This document shows positions 16,784 to 25,760 of a stretch of 64,000 nucleotides of DNA, piece after piece. A model generated the notes under the pieces. The model did not search any database and was not told where the DNA came from. It worked only from the letters and a program-made list of their open reading frames with translations. The stretch lies in the NCBI GenBank assembly GCA_964653045.1, contig CAZZBW010000003.1, positions 1 to 64,000 of the forward strand, written 5' to 3'. Each line of letters begins with the position of its first letter. Within the stretch, counting starts at the first letter, position 1. The translations under genes and the position numbers were made by a program. This stretch comes from DAOOPX01 sp964653045. GTDB taxonomy: Bacteria > Patescibacteriota > Microgenomatia > UBA1400 > PJMF01.

Positions 16784-16793
16784 ATGCTCAAGT

Positions 16794-19700
16794 ATGCTGA
16801 GAAAAGATTTGGATAGGCTACCCGAATCAACGCGAAAAGTGTTGAGAAAAGTTAATGATAATGCTTTGTATGGTCTTATTGATGGCCGTTTAGTTAGAGG
16901 TAGTAAGCTAACCGAAAAAGATCGAGAAGACAACGGTTTTGAACCCAAACCCATAAAAGACAAAGCTCAATCATCTCCGCCCCATACCACGGTTTATAGG
17001 GATGAAGAAACAAGAGCACCTGCTCCTACACCAACTTCACCATCAGGTTCTTCACTACCACAAGAAGCTCCCTCACCAGGTTCTATTCCGCCAAAAGAAG
17101 CTCCTCAACATCCATCAGCAAGAGTGAATAATGGAGCTAGCTCAGCTGATCGAAATAGTAATCCCCCCACAGTTTTACCCCCACAAGAAGCAGAGCAGTC
17201 CGCTACTCCCGAAAACTTGGGTGTGACAAGTTGGCAAGGTGTCGGGAGGTTTGGCGATAAACTAGAAGAAACATGCCTACATACAGATATCCTGCTGAAG
17301 GGTTTGAAAGATCAAGAAGCAGTCACGCCCATTCAATCATTAGTCACTTTCATCATGCATTGTGCCGATATTGACACAGAATTAAATGAAAAAGGTCCTA
17401 TTTTTGGTTTACCACCTATTGATGCTGATCAGCTGGTGAAATTAATCAGAATATATAAATTGACGGAACTTGTTGATTCTTATTCAAGAATTGGTGCAAC
17501 AGACCCGCAAGGTAGAGATGTGATGAATTCTGTGATCCGACCGGCAATTAAATTAGCTCGGTATCTTGACGATCAAGCACTTGATTCAGAATCGAATATT
17601 GCTCAAGATTTAATTAAATCCGCCAATGACAACTTACTCAAAGTTGCACAGATGCTCTCTGGTATGACTATCGCTGGTCAACAAGTATCAGAAGAAGCAT
17701 TTTTAGGCTTCATTGAAGTAATTAAATATCATTTTGAGGGAATTGGCTCGTCTGTAATGCAAAATTTACGATATTTGCGCGTCATGATCGGATTTATTGC
17801 TATTCACCAAGATGAAATCGACCAAACCCGAGATACAATTTTAACAGTACGTGAAGTCTATGATCATGTCGGCGCCATGCAAAGAAGCGCCATGCCCGCA
17901 AAAGTACTTCACTCAATTCTTGAAGAATATAGGGGTTATGATCATGCATTGCACAAAGTTCCTTTGGAGCTCGTGCAACTATTTGATTCGAGATTAATTC
18001 AATTCTGTCTCGATGTTCAGCACGCCGATCCAAAACTCACAAGGCGCTGGTTTGGAGAAATGGCTGACATTTTCGACTTTATCGATCGCCTCTCTTGCGG
18101 AGGACAAGATGCGTTTGAGGGAAGGTCTTCAGAAGTGCTGACTGCCCTGGCAGGCGTGGCTGAAGAAGACACCGCTCGAATCGGCCATGCCAACTTTGTA
18201 CTAGATTTCAATGGTAGAAAAGTAATGGGCACTATCATTGGAATACCTGTTACTGGGGCAGAGTTGAAAGTCCTTGCTGATGGTTCAATTACAAACTTGG
18301 TGGTTAGATTGGCACAAGATGAACAATTAAGGCCAGAAATTATTACTACAGGGGAAGTAGCAGACAAAGATCCGTTGTTAGTTCCAGTAGGCGCTTCAAA
18401 AGAGTTTCGGGAAGTTTATGGAAAAGAATATATTGACAGCCTTGGAGAATTACGAGATTACATTGGACTTGACCGCGCAGGACAAAGCTACATAAATGCG
18501 ATTGCGATGCAAGAAAAGATCCAATCAGCCTTAAGAAGCGGGCTTTCAAAAATCGAAGAAGGGTTGGGTGAGTTGTGGAGGAAAATTAAAGAAGCTTTCC
18601 CACCTGAAGGAGATAAACCACCAAATCAGGGACCAGAGGGACCTGAGCCACCAGGAATTCCAAATCCCACTCCAAACGGTGGGGGTGATGGTCCATCTCG
18701 AAGACCAGAAATTTTTGGGGGGGAGCCATTGGGTGACATAATTAAAAAAGCGCTAAATACCGTAGTCGAAAAGGCTGAGGACATTATCCACGGAGTACAT
18801 GACGCAGCTGGAAAAGCAGCAGAAATAGCTAAAAACGCTCTTGATGATGCAGCTGGTTTTGCTGGATATCTTGCAAAGGGAGCTGTAGGTGTTATTTCGG
18901 GTGGAGTTGGAGGAATCGGAGACGCTATATCGTCAGTAGCAAACAAGATCGCAGATGCTCTTGGCTCACTCAGCTCTGAGGGTGGGGGTGACAGTGGTGG
19001 TGGCGGGGGTTATGGAAATGGCGATGGCGATGGAGATTGGCCTGAAGGAAAACCTCCTACTGACGGTGGCGGGGATTGGCCTGCAGGAGAACCTCCTACT
19101 GACGGTGGTGGGGATTGGCCTGCAGGAGAACCTCCTACTGACGGTGGCGGGGATTGGCCTGCAGNNNNNNNNNNNNNNNNNNNNNNNNNNNNNNNNNNNN
19201 NNNNNNNNNNNNNNNNNNNNNNNNNNNNNNNNNNNNNNNNNNNNNNNNNNNNNNNNNNNNNNNNCTCCTACTGACGGTGGCGGGGATTGGCCTGCAGGAG
19301 AACCTCCTACTGACGGTGGCGGGGATTGGCCTGCAGGAGAACCTCCTACTGACGGTGGTGGGGATTGGCCTGCAGGAGAACCTCCTACTGACGGTGGCGG
19401 TTTTCCTCCTGAAGAACCCCCTGAAGAGCCTCCTGTTGGCGGTGGCGGTTTTCCTCCTGAAGATCCCCCTTTAGATGGTGAAGATCCTGATCCTGAGGAT
19501 GATGGTGACGATGGCGGAGACGCCGGTGAGAGAGAAAAAAGGTTAGGAAAACGTACTAAACCAAAAAGACGTACTGACGGTAATCCCCCAGTCTATGATC
19601 CGCCCGATGCTGGAGGTAGAGACATTGATGGAGGGACTGGCGCGGAGGAACCGGAAAATCCCAAGGGTGACGGAGCGCCAGCTGATACGCAAGAAGGCCA

Positions 19701-20241
19701 ATCACAAGGTGATAGAACTCCTGACTTTAGACCAATAGAACCAAATAATACTGGGCATGAAGAACCAGAACAAGGACAAACTATTGGTTCAACAAGCCCT
19801 CAACAAACTGGCACAGCTGATGCGGGATCAAGCGAAACAAACTTAGGAACGGAATCACCACCGTCAGTTGGTGAAGAGACACCTAGCTTACAAAGTGATA
19901 AAGATTCCCCTGCTTCTCCAAGCGAGCCCGAAATAAAAGAAGGAGCGTCAAGTTCTGCGCAAGCAGAAGATCAACCTCCCACTCGAGTTGATGAAGCCGA
20001 TGATGATGAAGCAATTGAAGATGGTGGATCTAAAACAGAAGAAGGCGTAGGTGATGATAATACACAAGATCCAGCATCAGAATTAGAACCAAATACAGAT
20101 GGGGAAATTATTGTTGAAGATAAAAGTAGTTCCGGTGCTATAAACTTAAGAAGGTCACAAAGTAGACGAACTTATCCTCTGGATGAGCTGCTAAATAATT
20201 TAGACCCAGAAACAAAAAGAATGTTGGGTTTTGATCTGTAA
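16794..20241 (+). CDS. Very large unidentified protein with 13-residue tandem repeats, interrupted by assembly gap
   Basis: One gene split by 100 Ns: about 790 residues before the gap and 325 after. The frames differ across the gap only because the gap length is arbitrary. Residues 1-45 are basic. About 50-150 is Pro/Ser/Ala-rich linker. About 150-590 is a helical domain with no match I recognise. About 590-650 is Pro/Gly-rich, and about 655-730 is an Ala/Gly-rich amphipathic helix block (VHDAAGKAAEIAKNALDDAA). Then come 13-residue repeats of GEPPTDGGGDWPA, followed by an acidic tail ending YPLDELLNNLDPETKRMLGFDL. No signal peptide or membrane anchor is evident. Function unknown; it may be a scaffold or surface protein. 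It is read from a clear promoter and converges on the gene at 20268. Confidence 0.8.
19032..19400 (+). repeat. 39-bp coding tandem repeat
   Basis: Units of 13 codons encode GEPPTDGGGDWPA. About three and a half units are visible before the gap and about three and a half after. Units are almost identical at DNA level, differing by GGC/GGT in one Gly codon; the first unit has GKPP and EG variants. The true copy number is unknown because the assembly breaks here. Confidence 0.92.
19165..19264. other. Assembly gap of 100 Ns
   Basis: Exactly 100 N characters, a customary placeholder for an unknown length. It lies inside the 39-bp tandem repeat, so it is most likely a repeat the assembler could not span. 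Confidence 0.98.
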
Positions 20242-20267
20242 TTTGAGGTCGGATAATCGAGTAGTAG

Positions 20268-21668
20268 CTAATATTTACTTCTACTTGCTTCTAACGTTTC
20301 TATTGCTCCAGTTAGAACTCTACGAAGTCGTATGCCTAATACACCCCCATCTTTTACCAACGCAGGTAATAAGCCCTCTTCTCTCAAGATCTGAATCATA
20401 TCGCTTTGCAGATCAGGAGTTTTACCACTCCATTTGTTTTTTATTGGAAGAGCCTCACCCTGATTCTTCAATCTTTCTTCTAATTTTGGATCTTCACGCC
20501 AATTCTCAACATTAATTCTTCTTAAATTTCCCAAATCACGAAAACTCATCTCTTTAAGGGCGGCCGTCCACTCTTGTGCATTCAGAAATTGGTCTTCGGT
20601 AGCATCTGGCTCTGCATCGTCATACGCCATAGAGTCATCATCGGCGATATCAAGATTATCACGATCATAACTCGGACCTTTATATTGTCCGAGTGAAAAC
20701 ATAATCGACCCACCAATGGAATAATGAAACCAAGCTCTAGATCTTTTATTTGGAGCATCTCGTCTCTGTCCCCATGGAGATAGAGGTACAAAATTCTGTT
20801 TATCGCAAATCGTTTTTGCTCCTGCCAAAGTACCATCACCTTTTCCCCATGCAACTGCAATGAAGTGGTGAGCCGCGTTGGCGATATCAGCTAGTTGTTG
20901 AATTGTTGCAGCTGGCACTCTGCCACTTGTAGCATCAAGAACTGTTAGCAAGGGTTTTGGAATCTTTATTCCCGTTGTGCGGCATAAATACGGTGTTTGG
21001 TCGGTAATGATCCCAGACGGAAATTTATTAGTCCATCCCTCTGTGTCACCAGATACTGTTAAATTTGTTCGTAAAATTCGTGCTAACTGCCCAGGATCTA
21101 AACTGCTATTTTCAGTACTGCCTAATAATCGAACTGATTGGTCTGATTCGTAAAAAATTGAAGGATGTGATTCTCGCCTGTTGTCGCCCAAATAATCGTA
21201 CGCACGATTGTCTGCCAGTAGCCTCATACCTATTGCGTTCGCTATGGCTTCATAATCACTGCTAAAGGGAATTTGATGCTTACTTGCATTAACTTGACTA
21301 ATGGCAGTAAGGATCTGTTGAATCAAAACATCATATGTAATATCGTCTTCAGGATATAATAATTTAAGATCTCCCCATTTTCCCAAACCGTTTATTGATC
21401 TAGTATAAGTTGCAGGGAGTCTAAATCTTCGTAGATCTGGATCAACCAAAGATATAATATCATTTCTAAATCTGTCAGCCCTTAACTGTGTTGCCGATCG
21501 AGAATTAATTGAAGGATCTCCGAATAGCGCGCGCTGCACTCTAGGACCAGACGTGTTTTTCAATCCTCTGGATTCTAATCCAGTTGCGGGAGAAACAAAG
21601 AATTCAAACTGAGTAGGTGCAACTATAGTTTGTAACTCTTCTATTGAAGTTGGGTAACGATTTTCCAT
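20268..21668 (-). CDS. Unidentified protein of about 466 residues
   Basis: I do not recognise this protein. The start is ATG 21668 (MENRYPTSIEELQTIV) or GTG 21689, seven codons earlier; neither has a Shine-Dalgarno. A consensus promoter lies upstream at 21708-21736. The protein is soluble-looking with a central FHYSIGGSIMFSLGQYKGPSYDRDN, an acidic stretch (DIADDDSMAYDDAEPDATED) near 340-360, and a basic helical C-terminus. There is no signal peptide. The stop lies 26 bases from the stop of the giant repeat protein, so the two converge, and both look like accessory genes. A link between them is only inferred from position. Confidence 0.72.
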   Translation of the reverse strand: MENRYPTSIEELQTIVAPTQFEFFVSPATGLESRGLKNTSGPRVQRALFGDPSINSRSATQLRADRFRNDIISLVDPDLRRFRLPATYTRSINGLGKWGDLKLLYPEDDITYDVLIQQILTAISQVNASKHQIPFSSDYEAIANAIGMRLLADNRAYDYLGDNRRESHPSIFYESDQSVRLLGSTENSSLDPGQLARILRTNLTVSGDTEGWTNKFPSGIITDQTPYLCRTTGIKIPKPLLTVLDATSGRVPAATIQQLADIANAAHHFIAVAWGKGDGTLAGAKTICDKQNFVPLSPWGQRRDAPNKRSRAWFHYSIGGSIMFSLGQYKGPSYDRDNLDIADDDSMAYDDAEPDATEDQFLNAQEWTAALKEMSFRDLGNLRRINVENWREDPKLEERLKNQGEALPIKNKWSGKTPDLQSDMIQILREEGLLPALVKDGGVLGIRLRRVLTGAIETLEASRSKY

Positions 21669-21707
21669 AGACGTATTTATTAATAGCACGATAATAAATA
21701 GATGGAA

Positions 21708-21736
21708 ATTATATAATATTATAGGACAATTGTCAA
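21708..21736 (-). promoter_or_regulatory. Consensus promoter TTGACA-N17-TATAAT
   Basis: On the minus strand TTGACA (21736-21731) and TATAAT (21713-21708) are exactly 17 bp apart, a perfect sigma-70-type promoter. Start of transcription would be near 21701, upstream of the gene ending at 20268. It is the best promoter match in the window. Confidence 0.8.
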
Positions 21737-21910
21737 GTTATACGTGTAGCTTAATAAATCATAACAATACTTAATAGTGCAGTAACATTCTATTTTCAAC
21801 TACATACGATCTGGCGTAAATCTCAGTAAACGTAATGAATAAATCAGCAGATTAGAATGAAAAAAATGGAAATATATATATTACATCAATAAGGGGCTTG
21901 CTCAATTAAT

Positions 21911-22120
21911 CTAGCTTCTTGGATTTATACCAAATTTCCTAAGCAGTCGCTTTGCGGCAACGACTCTTGCTTGCTCTTCATCCGAACCGAATGGTCGAGA
22001 ATCAATATTGTCTATCCTTAACAGCTCAGTCATTGACACCCTATCATTAATTAATTGCTGCATTATGGAGTTAATTAATTCTTCTGGAATATCTCCCCTT
22101 GTTTCAATAGTTCTTGTCAT
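21911..22120 (-). CDS. Small unidentified protein (69 residues)
   Basis: ATG 22120 (MTRTIETRGDIPEELINSIM) has a strong GAAAGGAG Shine-Dalgarno seven bases upstream, which decides the start against the longer frame from 22264. The protein is a charged helical polypeptide with a basic C-terminus (AKRLLRKFGINPRS). No family recognised. A small regulator or antitoxin-like protein is possible but unproven. Confidence 0.6.
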   Translation of the reverse strand: MTRTIETRGDIPEELINSIMQQLINDRVSMTELLRIDNIDSRPFGSDEEQARVVAAKRLLRKFGINPRS

Positions 22121-22281
22121 AGTAAAACTCCTTTCTTTTATATCACAATCATAAGCATTATAACAAAAATGCTGATCTGATTCAAATACTATGGGACATT
22201 TGTCATACTCAAGAAGTCTGAACTCAAATTGAAGGTCATTAAAAATATTCAAAACTGAAACCAAAAGAACACGTTCAGATA

Positions 22282-22794
22282 CTAAAAAATTGACATAAAT
22301 ATAATATTAATCATCATTACCAGGAAAACGAGAAAAAACGGTTCAAAAAATACTGTGCTGACATACTTAACTATTGGTTGGTCATTTTTATATACTTGTA
22401 GATATTTCGAAAATGCTGGCCAATACACAATATTGAATGCTAAAACAAAATATCTCATAATAATAATATTAGTTCTAATATCCGCAATTAAATCAGCTGT
22501 TTGTAACATAAACAGAAGTAAAAAATTTTCATTGAGCAAAACAATCAGCATTAGTCTTGAAACTATCATTAGGAAAATAAACAAAGCAAAATAATAAACC
22601 GTTTTTATTCTGGACTGTGTTTTCCAAAACGTTTCTTCATGCAAACTTTTGACCAAATACACCATTGGTCCCACAGATAAAACTAGAAATATAATTAATT
22701 GTTCAGCTAACGATGGCATATTTTTATAGGCAAAGGATATATTCCACCACTCAATTAAGAATTGAATGGAAATATATTGTATTCCTTCATCCAA
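22282..22794 (-). CDS. Multi-pass membrane protein, unknown
   Basis: A 170-residue, very hydrophobic protein with about four predicted membrane helices (about 28-48, 65-88, 105-125 and 145-168). It overlaps the end of the upstream membrane gene (22755-23105) by 40 bases. An internal ATG at 22719 would remove the overlap but keep all helices. No family recognised. AT-rich coding and Ile/Phe richness match the accessory region. The two neighbouring membrane genes probably act together. Confidence 0.55.
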   Translation of the reverse strand: MDEGIQYISIQFLIEWWNISFAYKNMPSLAEQLIIFLVLSVGPMVYLVKSLHEETFWKTQSRIKTVYYFALFIFLMIVSRLMLIVLLNENFLLLFMLQTADLIADIRTNIIIMRYFVLAFNIVYWPAFSKYLQVYKNDQPIVKYVSTVFFEPFFLVFLVMMINIIFMSIF

Positions 22795-23105
22795 AAGGCA
22801 ATTTCATCACTAAGTATATAAATTACGACTAACATGATGGTATAGATTCCCATTGTTATCATGAGCTTATGTTTCCAAAAGGTAAATAGATATCTGATAA
22901 TCAATGACTGAAGACACACAAAGAGAATGATGGGTGGACCAAAAACAATTAAATACTCAATTGGAAAAAAATGTTTTGGTAAACTATTACCCGGAAATGG
23001 AAAAAACAATGTATCTAAACGTCCACTTATAAAATATATTAGAAAAATTATGGGAAGAGTGATAATTGTCAGCGCAAAGTATTTAATAACTGATGTAATA
23101 TTCAT
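22755..23105 (-). CDS. Small multi-pass membrane protein, unknown
   Basis: A 116-residue protein with three likely membrane helices (about 8-28, 48-68 and 82-102) and short polar loops. The ATG at 23105 follows a TAGAAT box (23113-23118, minus strand) by only seven bases, suggesting a leaderless message. It is paired with the membrane gene at 22282 in the same direction. No family recognised. Confidence 0.55.
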   Translation of the reverse strand: MNITSVIKYFALTIITLPIIFLIYFISGRLDTLFFPFPGNSLPKHFFPIEYLIVFGPPIILFVCLQSLIIRYLFTFWKHKLMITMGIYTIMLVVIYILSDEIAFWMKEYNIFPFNS

Positions 23106-23624
23106 GATGTTTATTCTAATGTAGAAAATAGATTATTAATAGCGAACCATTTGTTACAGCGTGTAATTTGTAGCAAGTGATCACAGACGAAGTAAACCCT
23201 ATGTGACTTCATTCCTATTTATTGGAATTCCCATTGAAAAAAATCATTAACAATTAAATATGTGTATTAATTGGAAAATACAAGTATCTGATCTGATATG
23301 TATGTAACTGAGACGGACAAGAACCGTAGCTGACGAATACCTAATGCAATTCATAAAAAAAGATATCCGCCATACTCCTTCCAGCGCTGGTATCAACTAT
23401 CTGGATATGACTGTTTCCCGCATATTTCTAATCAAATCAGTCAAGAAAAAATGTAAGCGTTAAAATATTGAAATCCACCTCTCCGGCACACAGGAATGAC
23501 TTCATGATCAAGCCCTCGCTTTCTTCAATGATGAGCAGCTCTCTCGTTAAAAGCTCTTCTATTATTTTAACCGGGAATAAATACTTGATAGCGTTTTGAG
23601 GAATTCATTGCAGTTGAATATTCC
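23106..23624. other. Intergenic region with a possible decayed gene fragment
   Basis: No convincing gene. On the minus strand, 23604-23437 is open without a proper start and reads a protein-like stretch (IKYLFPVKIIEELLTREL, then LLIIEESEG). This may be the remnant of a degraded gene. On the plus strand a 39-codon frame from 23344 has no supporting signal. This stretch could lie near an old insertion boundary. Confidence 0.4.
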
Positions 23625-24032
23625 CTATCTTTCCCAAAAAATCAGTCGAAACAGACGAAAGTAATGAGGATCGCAGTTTGCAAACCCTGCAATGATAATT
23701 GGCATTGCCCCTTTTTGTAATACTTGTAGTCTTGATCTATCCCAATCTTGGACTCTTTTGCTGCCTGGTTTTTCTGTCATTGCTGAATCATGGTGCCTAG
23801 GCTTCATCTCGAGAGTGCCTGTACCATCTTCTTTCACAGTTAATAAATAATCATAAGCTGGATCTCTGAACTCTGTTGGAGTGACATTATATCTCCCGGG
23901 TTTGAAAGAAAATTTTTTGCCTGTATTTGAACCCAGGGCCGCAGCAAGCATATCGTCAGGATTTAAAAATTTCAGGTCTTCTGTTCTACATGCCGGAAAC
24001 CCACCATCGAACCAAACTTCTCTTATTGTCAT
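23625..24032 (-). CDS. Unidentified 135-residue protein
   Basis: ATG 24032 (MTIREVWFDGGFPACRTEDL) follows a TATAAT box (24044-24039, minus strand) by six bases, so the message is likely leaderless. The protein is soluble-looking with a Trp/Gly start, a polar middle (EKPGSKRVQDWDRSRLQ) and a hydrophobic end (GAMPIIIAGF, then RLFRLIFWER). I do not recognise the family. Flanking stretches without genes and the nearby decayed sequence make acquisition or decay possible. Confidence 0.5.
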   Translation of the reverse strand: MTIREVWFDGGFPACRTEDLKFLNPDDMLAAALGSNTGKKFSFKPGRYNVTPTEFRDPAYDYLLTVKEDGTGTLEMKPRHHDSAMTEKPGSKRVQDWDRSRLQVLQKGAMPIIIAGFANCDPHYFRLFRLIFWER

Positions 24033-24235
24033 ACAATTATTATATAGGACGTGTCAAAATCTGCTATTCATCACCAATAACACCCTCGGCTTGACCAACA
24101 AGTTGCTGATCTATGATTAGCAACTGAAGCTGATGATTTCTTGATCGCAGGTCAAACTGCAAATAACAATAGTAAAGAAATTATTAATCTATGTAAAAAG
24201 GCATAAATAATATATTTATTATTCTTCCAGCTTTG

Positions 24236-24550
24236 CTACTTGGTTTTAATATTGTGCTTAGTTTTACTTAGGATAAGAATTGTACAAAAGAAGCAGATCA
24301 TTAATGCCGGAAATACGTATATTTTTAATAACCCCATATATCCCATAATATCATTTTCATAAAGTATCTTATACATTATAAAGAAAAGAGGCACCAAAGC
24401 AGTGAAGAATACCACAAATACAAGCCACCCCTGCCATGCTACAGGTGATGGTAAGATATCTAATGTAGATCCATTATCGATAAACCAATAACTGGTTTTC
24501 TTGGTTAAGATCGACGAGTATTCTGTATCATTTTTCTTTATATGATTCAT
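24236..24550 (-). CDS. Small two-helix membrane protein, unknown
   Basis: A 104-residue protein with a polar N-terminus of about 38 residues and two membrane segments (about 40-62 and 75-97), ending in a basic tail (SKTKHNIKTK). No family recognised. Its ATG (24550-24548) shares bases with the ATG of the fragment on the plus strand at 24549, so the two open frames diverge from the same point. Confidence 0.5.
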   Translation of the reverse strand: MNHIKKNDTEYSSILTKKTSYWFIDNGSTLDILPSPVAWQGWLVFVVFFTALVPLFFIMYKILYENDIMGYMGLLKIYVFPALMICFFCTILILSKTKHNIKTK

Positions 24551-24740
24551 GCTTTTAGTATATCAATATACATTCCAGAATGGAGAGAATTTCCCGTTTG
24601 GTGAGCCTATTGTCCCAGATTTGGAACACTTCTTCAAGAGCTTAATTGACTTGTATCATAAGCTTGTCGAGCTTGGTTTTCGCTATTCCAAAGGAAAAGT
24701 CAGTGTAGTAGAACACAGCGAGGAGTTCGACGATGCATAA
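24549..24740 (+). CDS. Short frame, probably the 3' remnant of a larger gene
   Basis: Sixty-three residues, of which about 10-63 look like the C-terminus of a conserved soluble protein (GEPIVPDLEHFFKSLIDLYH, then VSVVEHSEEFDDA). An in-frame TGA lies just upstream, and no Shine-Dalgarno precedes the ATG. Its stop overlaps the start of the phospholipase-D-like gene by eight bases, a tight operon arrangement. I read it as the tail of a gene truncated at or near the left border of the mobile element. It could also be a true small gene. Confidence 0.4.
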   Translation: MLLVYQYTFQNGENFPFGEPIVPDLEHFFKSLIDLYHKLVELGFRYSKGKVSVVEHSEEFDDA

Positions 24741-25203
24741 CCAGGCCAATCAACATGGTGAATTTACTTCTCATCTGTTCGATGAGAAGTCGTTTTATTC
24801 TTCTTTTCTTGAGGATTTGCACAACTGTCGGTCTGAAGTGATTATTGAAAGTCCATTCATCTCTAAGACTCGGATGAAGTCCCTAATGCCAGTGTTTCGT
24901 AAGTTGATTGAAGATGAGGTTCCAGTGTATGTGATGACAAAAGATCCAAGCTTACTAGACTATCCCCTTTCCTCACATTCAGAGCCAGTCATTCAAGAAT
25001 TTGAAGCGCTAGGTGTGCAGGTATTCGTGACCAATAATGAACACCATCGTAAGCTGGCTATCTTAGATAGACAGGTGTTATGGGAAGGTAGTTTGAACAT
25101 CTTGTCACAAACCAATAGTCGTGAGATCATGCGCAGGATAGAAAGCTCAAGACACGCTCAAGAAATGTTTGAGTTTCTTAAGTGGAATGTTCGTATTAAC
25201 TAA
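24733..25203 (+). CDS. Phospholipase-D-like nuclease domain protein
   Basis: A 156-residue single PLD domain with the HxKxxxxD motif: H105, K107 and D112 in HHRKLAILD, followed by WEGSLNILSQTNSREIMRR, the usual strand-turn after the catalytic loop. Single-motif proteins work as dimers, as in the Nuc nuclease and BfiI. The start ATG 24733 has a GAGGAG Shine-Dalgarno at good spacing. It overlaps the upstream fragment by eight bases and is followed by a 62-residue gene after 15 bases. A DNA processing or defence role is likely, given the mobile setting, but the substrate is not known. Confidence 0.8.
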   Translation: MHNQANQHGEFTSHLFDEKSFYSSFLEDLHNCRSEVIIESPFISKTRMKSLMPVFRKLIEDEVPVYVMTKDPSLLDYPLSSHSEPVIQEFEALGVQVFVTNNEHHRKLAILDRQVLWEGSLNILSQTNSREIMRRIESSRHAQEMFEFLKWNVRIN

Positions 25204-25218
25204 TTATTAGGAACAAGT

Positions 25219-25407
25219 ATGACAACCAGCAATACAGGTTACACCTTGTCTGAAGCCGATATTGAGGTAACACTAGCACATTTGCGACGCACACAAAACC
25301 CAAATGCTACCCGTGAAGAAGCAATTGCATTTCTTGAGGATCATAAGTCATTAGCCCATCAGTTGGCGCATCAAATTGTGGATCTAGAAAAAGATAAAAC
25401 TGATTAA
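25219..25407 (+). CDS. Small acidic helical protein (62 residues)
   Basis: ATG 25219 has an AGGA Shine-Dalgarno seven bases upstream. The protein (MTTSNTGYTLSEADIEVTLA, then helical and charged to DLEKDKTD) looks like a compact helical bundle with an EEAIAFLEDH helix. It follows the PLD-like gene in the same direction and its stop overlaps the XRE gene stop by four bases. It could be a partner of the PLD nuclease. No family recognised. Confidence 0.6.
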   Translation: MTTSNTGYTLSEADIEVTLAHLRRTQNPNATREEAIAFLEDHKSLAHQLAHQIVDLEKDKTD

Positions 25408-25610
25408 AAGTCCAAAATGTTTGAGGATTTAACCTTAAGAGCTGTGGCGATATCCTTTATGACTTCAAGTGAGGGATTTTCTTCGTCACGCTCAATTCGA
25501 GAATAGTAGTTAGCACTAATTTTGGCTTTATTTGCCAGTTCCACTTGAGTCATTTTTTGCTGTTTGCGTAGAGTCCTGAGTCTTTTGCCGATTTTAGGTT
25601 TTGGGGTCAT
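25404..25610 (-). CDS. XRE-family transcriptional regulator
   Basis: A 68-residue protein that is a single helix-turn-helix of the Cro/C1 type: GKRLRTLRKQQKMTQVELAN, then AKISANYYSRIERDEENPSL as recognition helix and following turn. Such stand-alone repressors commonly control mobile-element promoters. It lies on the minus strand, convergent with the small gene at 25219. Its operators are not known; the dyads at 44059-44097 or 39322-39337 are possible targets by inference only. Confidence 0.85.
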   Translation of the reverse strand: MTPKPKIGKRLRTLRKQQKMTQVELANKAKISANYYSRIERDEENPSLEVIKDIATALKVKSSNILDF

Positions 25611-25760
25611 AAGATATTTGGGAGGGGTAAGTAACTTAAGTATATCATTGTATTTCAGAAATGCTTATTTGTTCGAACTATACTTCCTTTTTAGAAACAC
25701 ATTTTTTGATTGCTTGTAACCCGATACTCGTGGGAAACAAAATTGGTTATTTAAGGTGTT

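Noticed and set aside
16773..16793. TTG start for the giant protein
   Set aside because: The TTG lies within the promoter, upstream of the predicted transcription start; ATG 16794 is favoured.
19032..19400. Tandem 39-bp repeat considered as a CRISPR array
   Set aside because: There are no unique spacers between units, the repeat is in frame and codes protein, and no cas genes are present.
22355..22594. 79-residue plus-strand frame
   Set aside because: Antisense to a hydrophobic membrane gene, which commonly produces open shadow frames.
23221..23245. Possible left attachment site resembling the tRNA 3' end (ATTGG....CCCAT pattern)
   Set aside because: Only ATTGG and CCCAT match at the same spacing as near 45934-45946; the rest differs. 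This is within chance for AT-rich DNA.
23344..23463. 39-codon frame in the intergenic region
   Set aside because: No Shine-Dalgarno, no -10 box at the right place, and no protein-like pattern.
24039..24057. TTGACA followed by TATAAT upstream of the gene at 23625-24032
   Set aside because: The two boxes are only seven bases apart, far from the 16-18 needed, so they cannot form one promoter. The TATAAT alone was kept as a weak signal.
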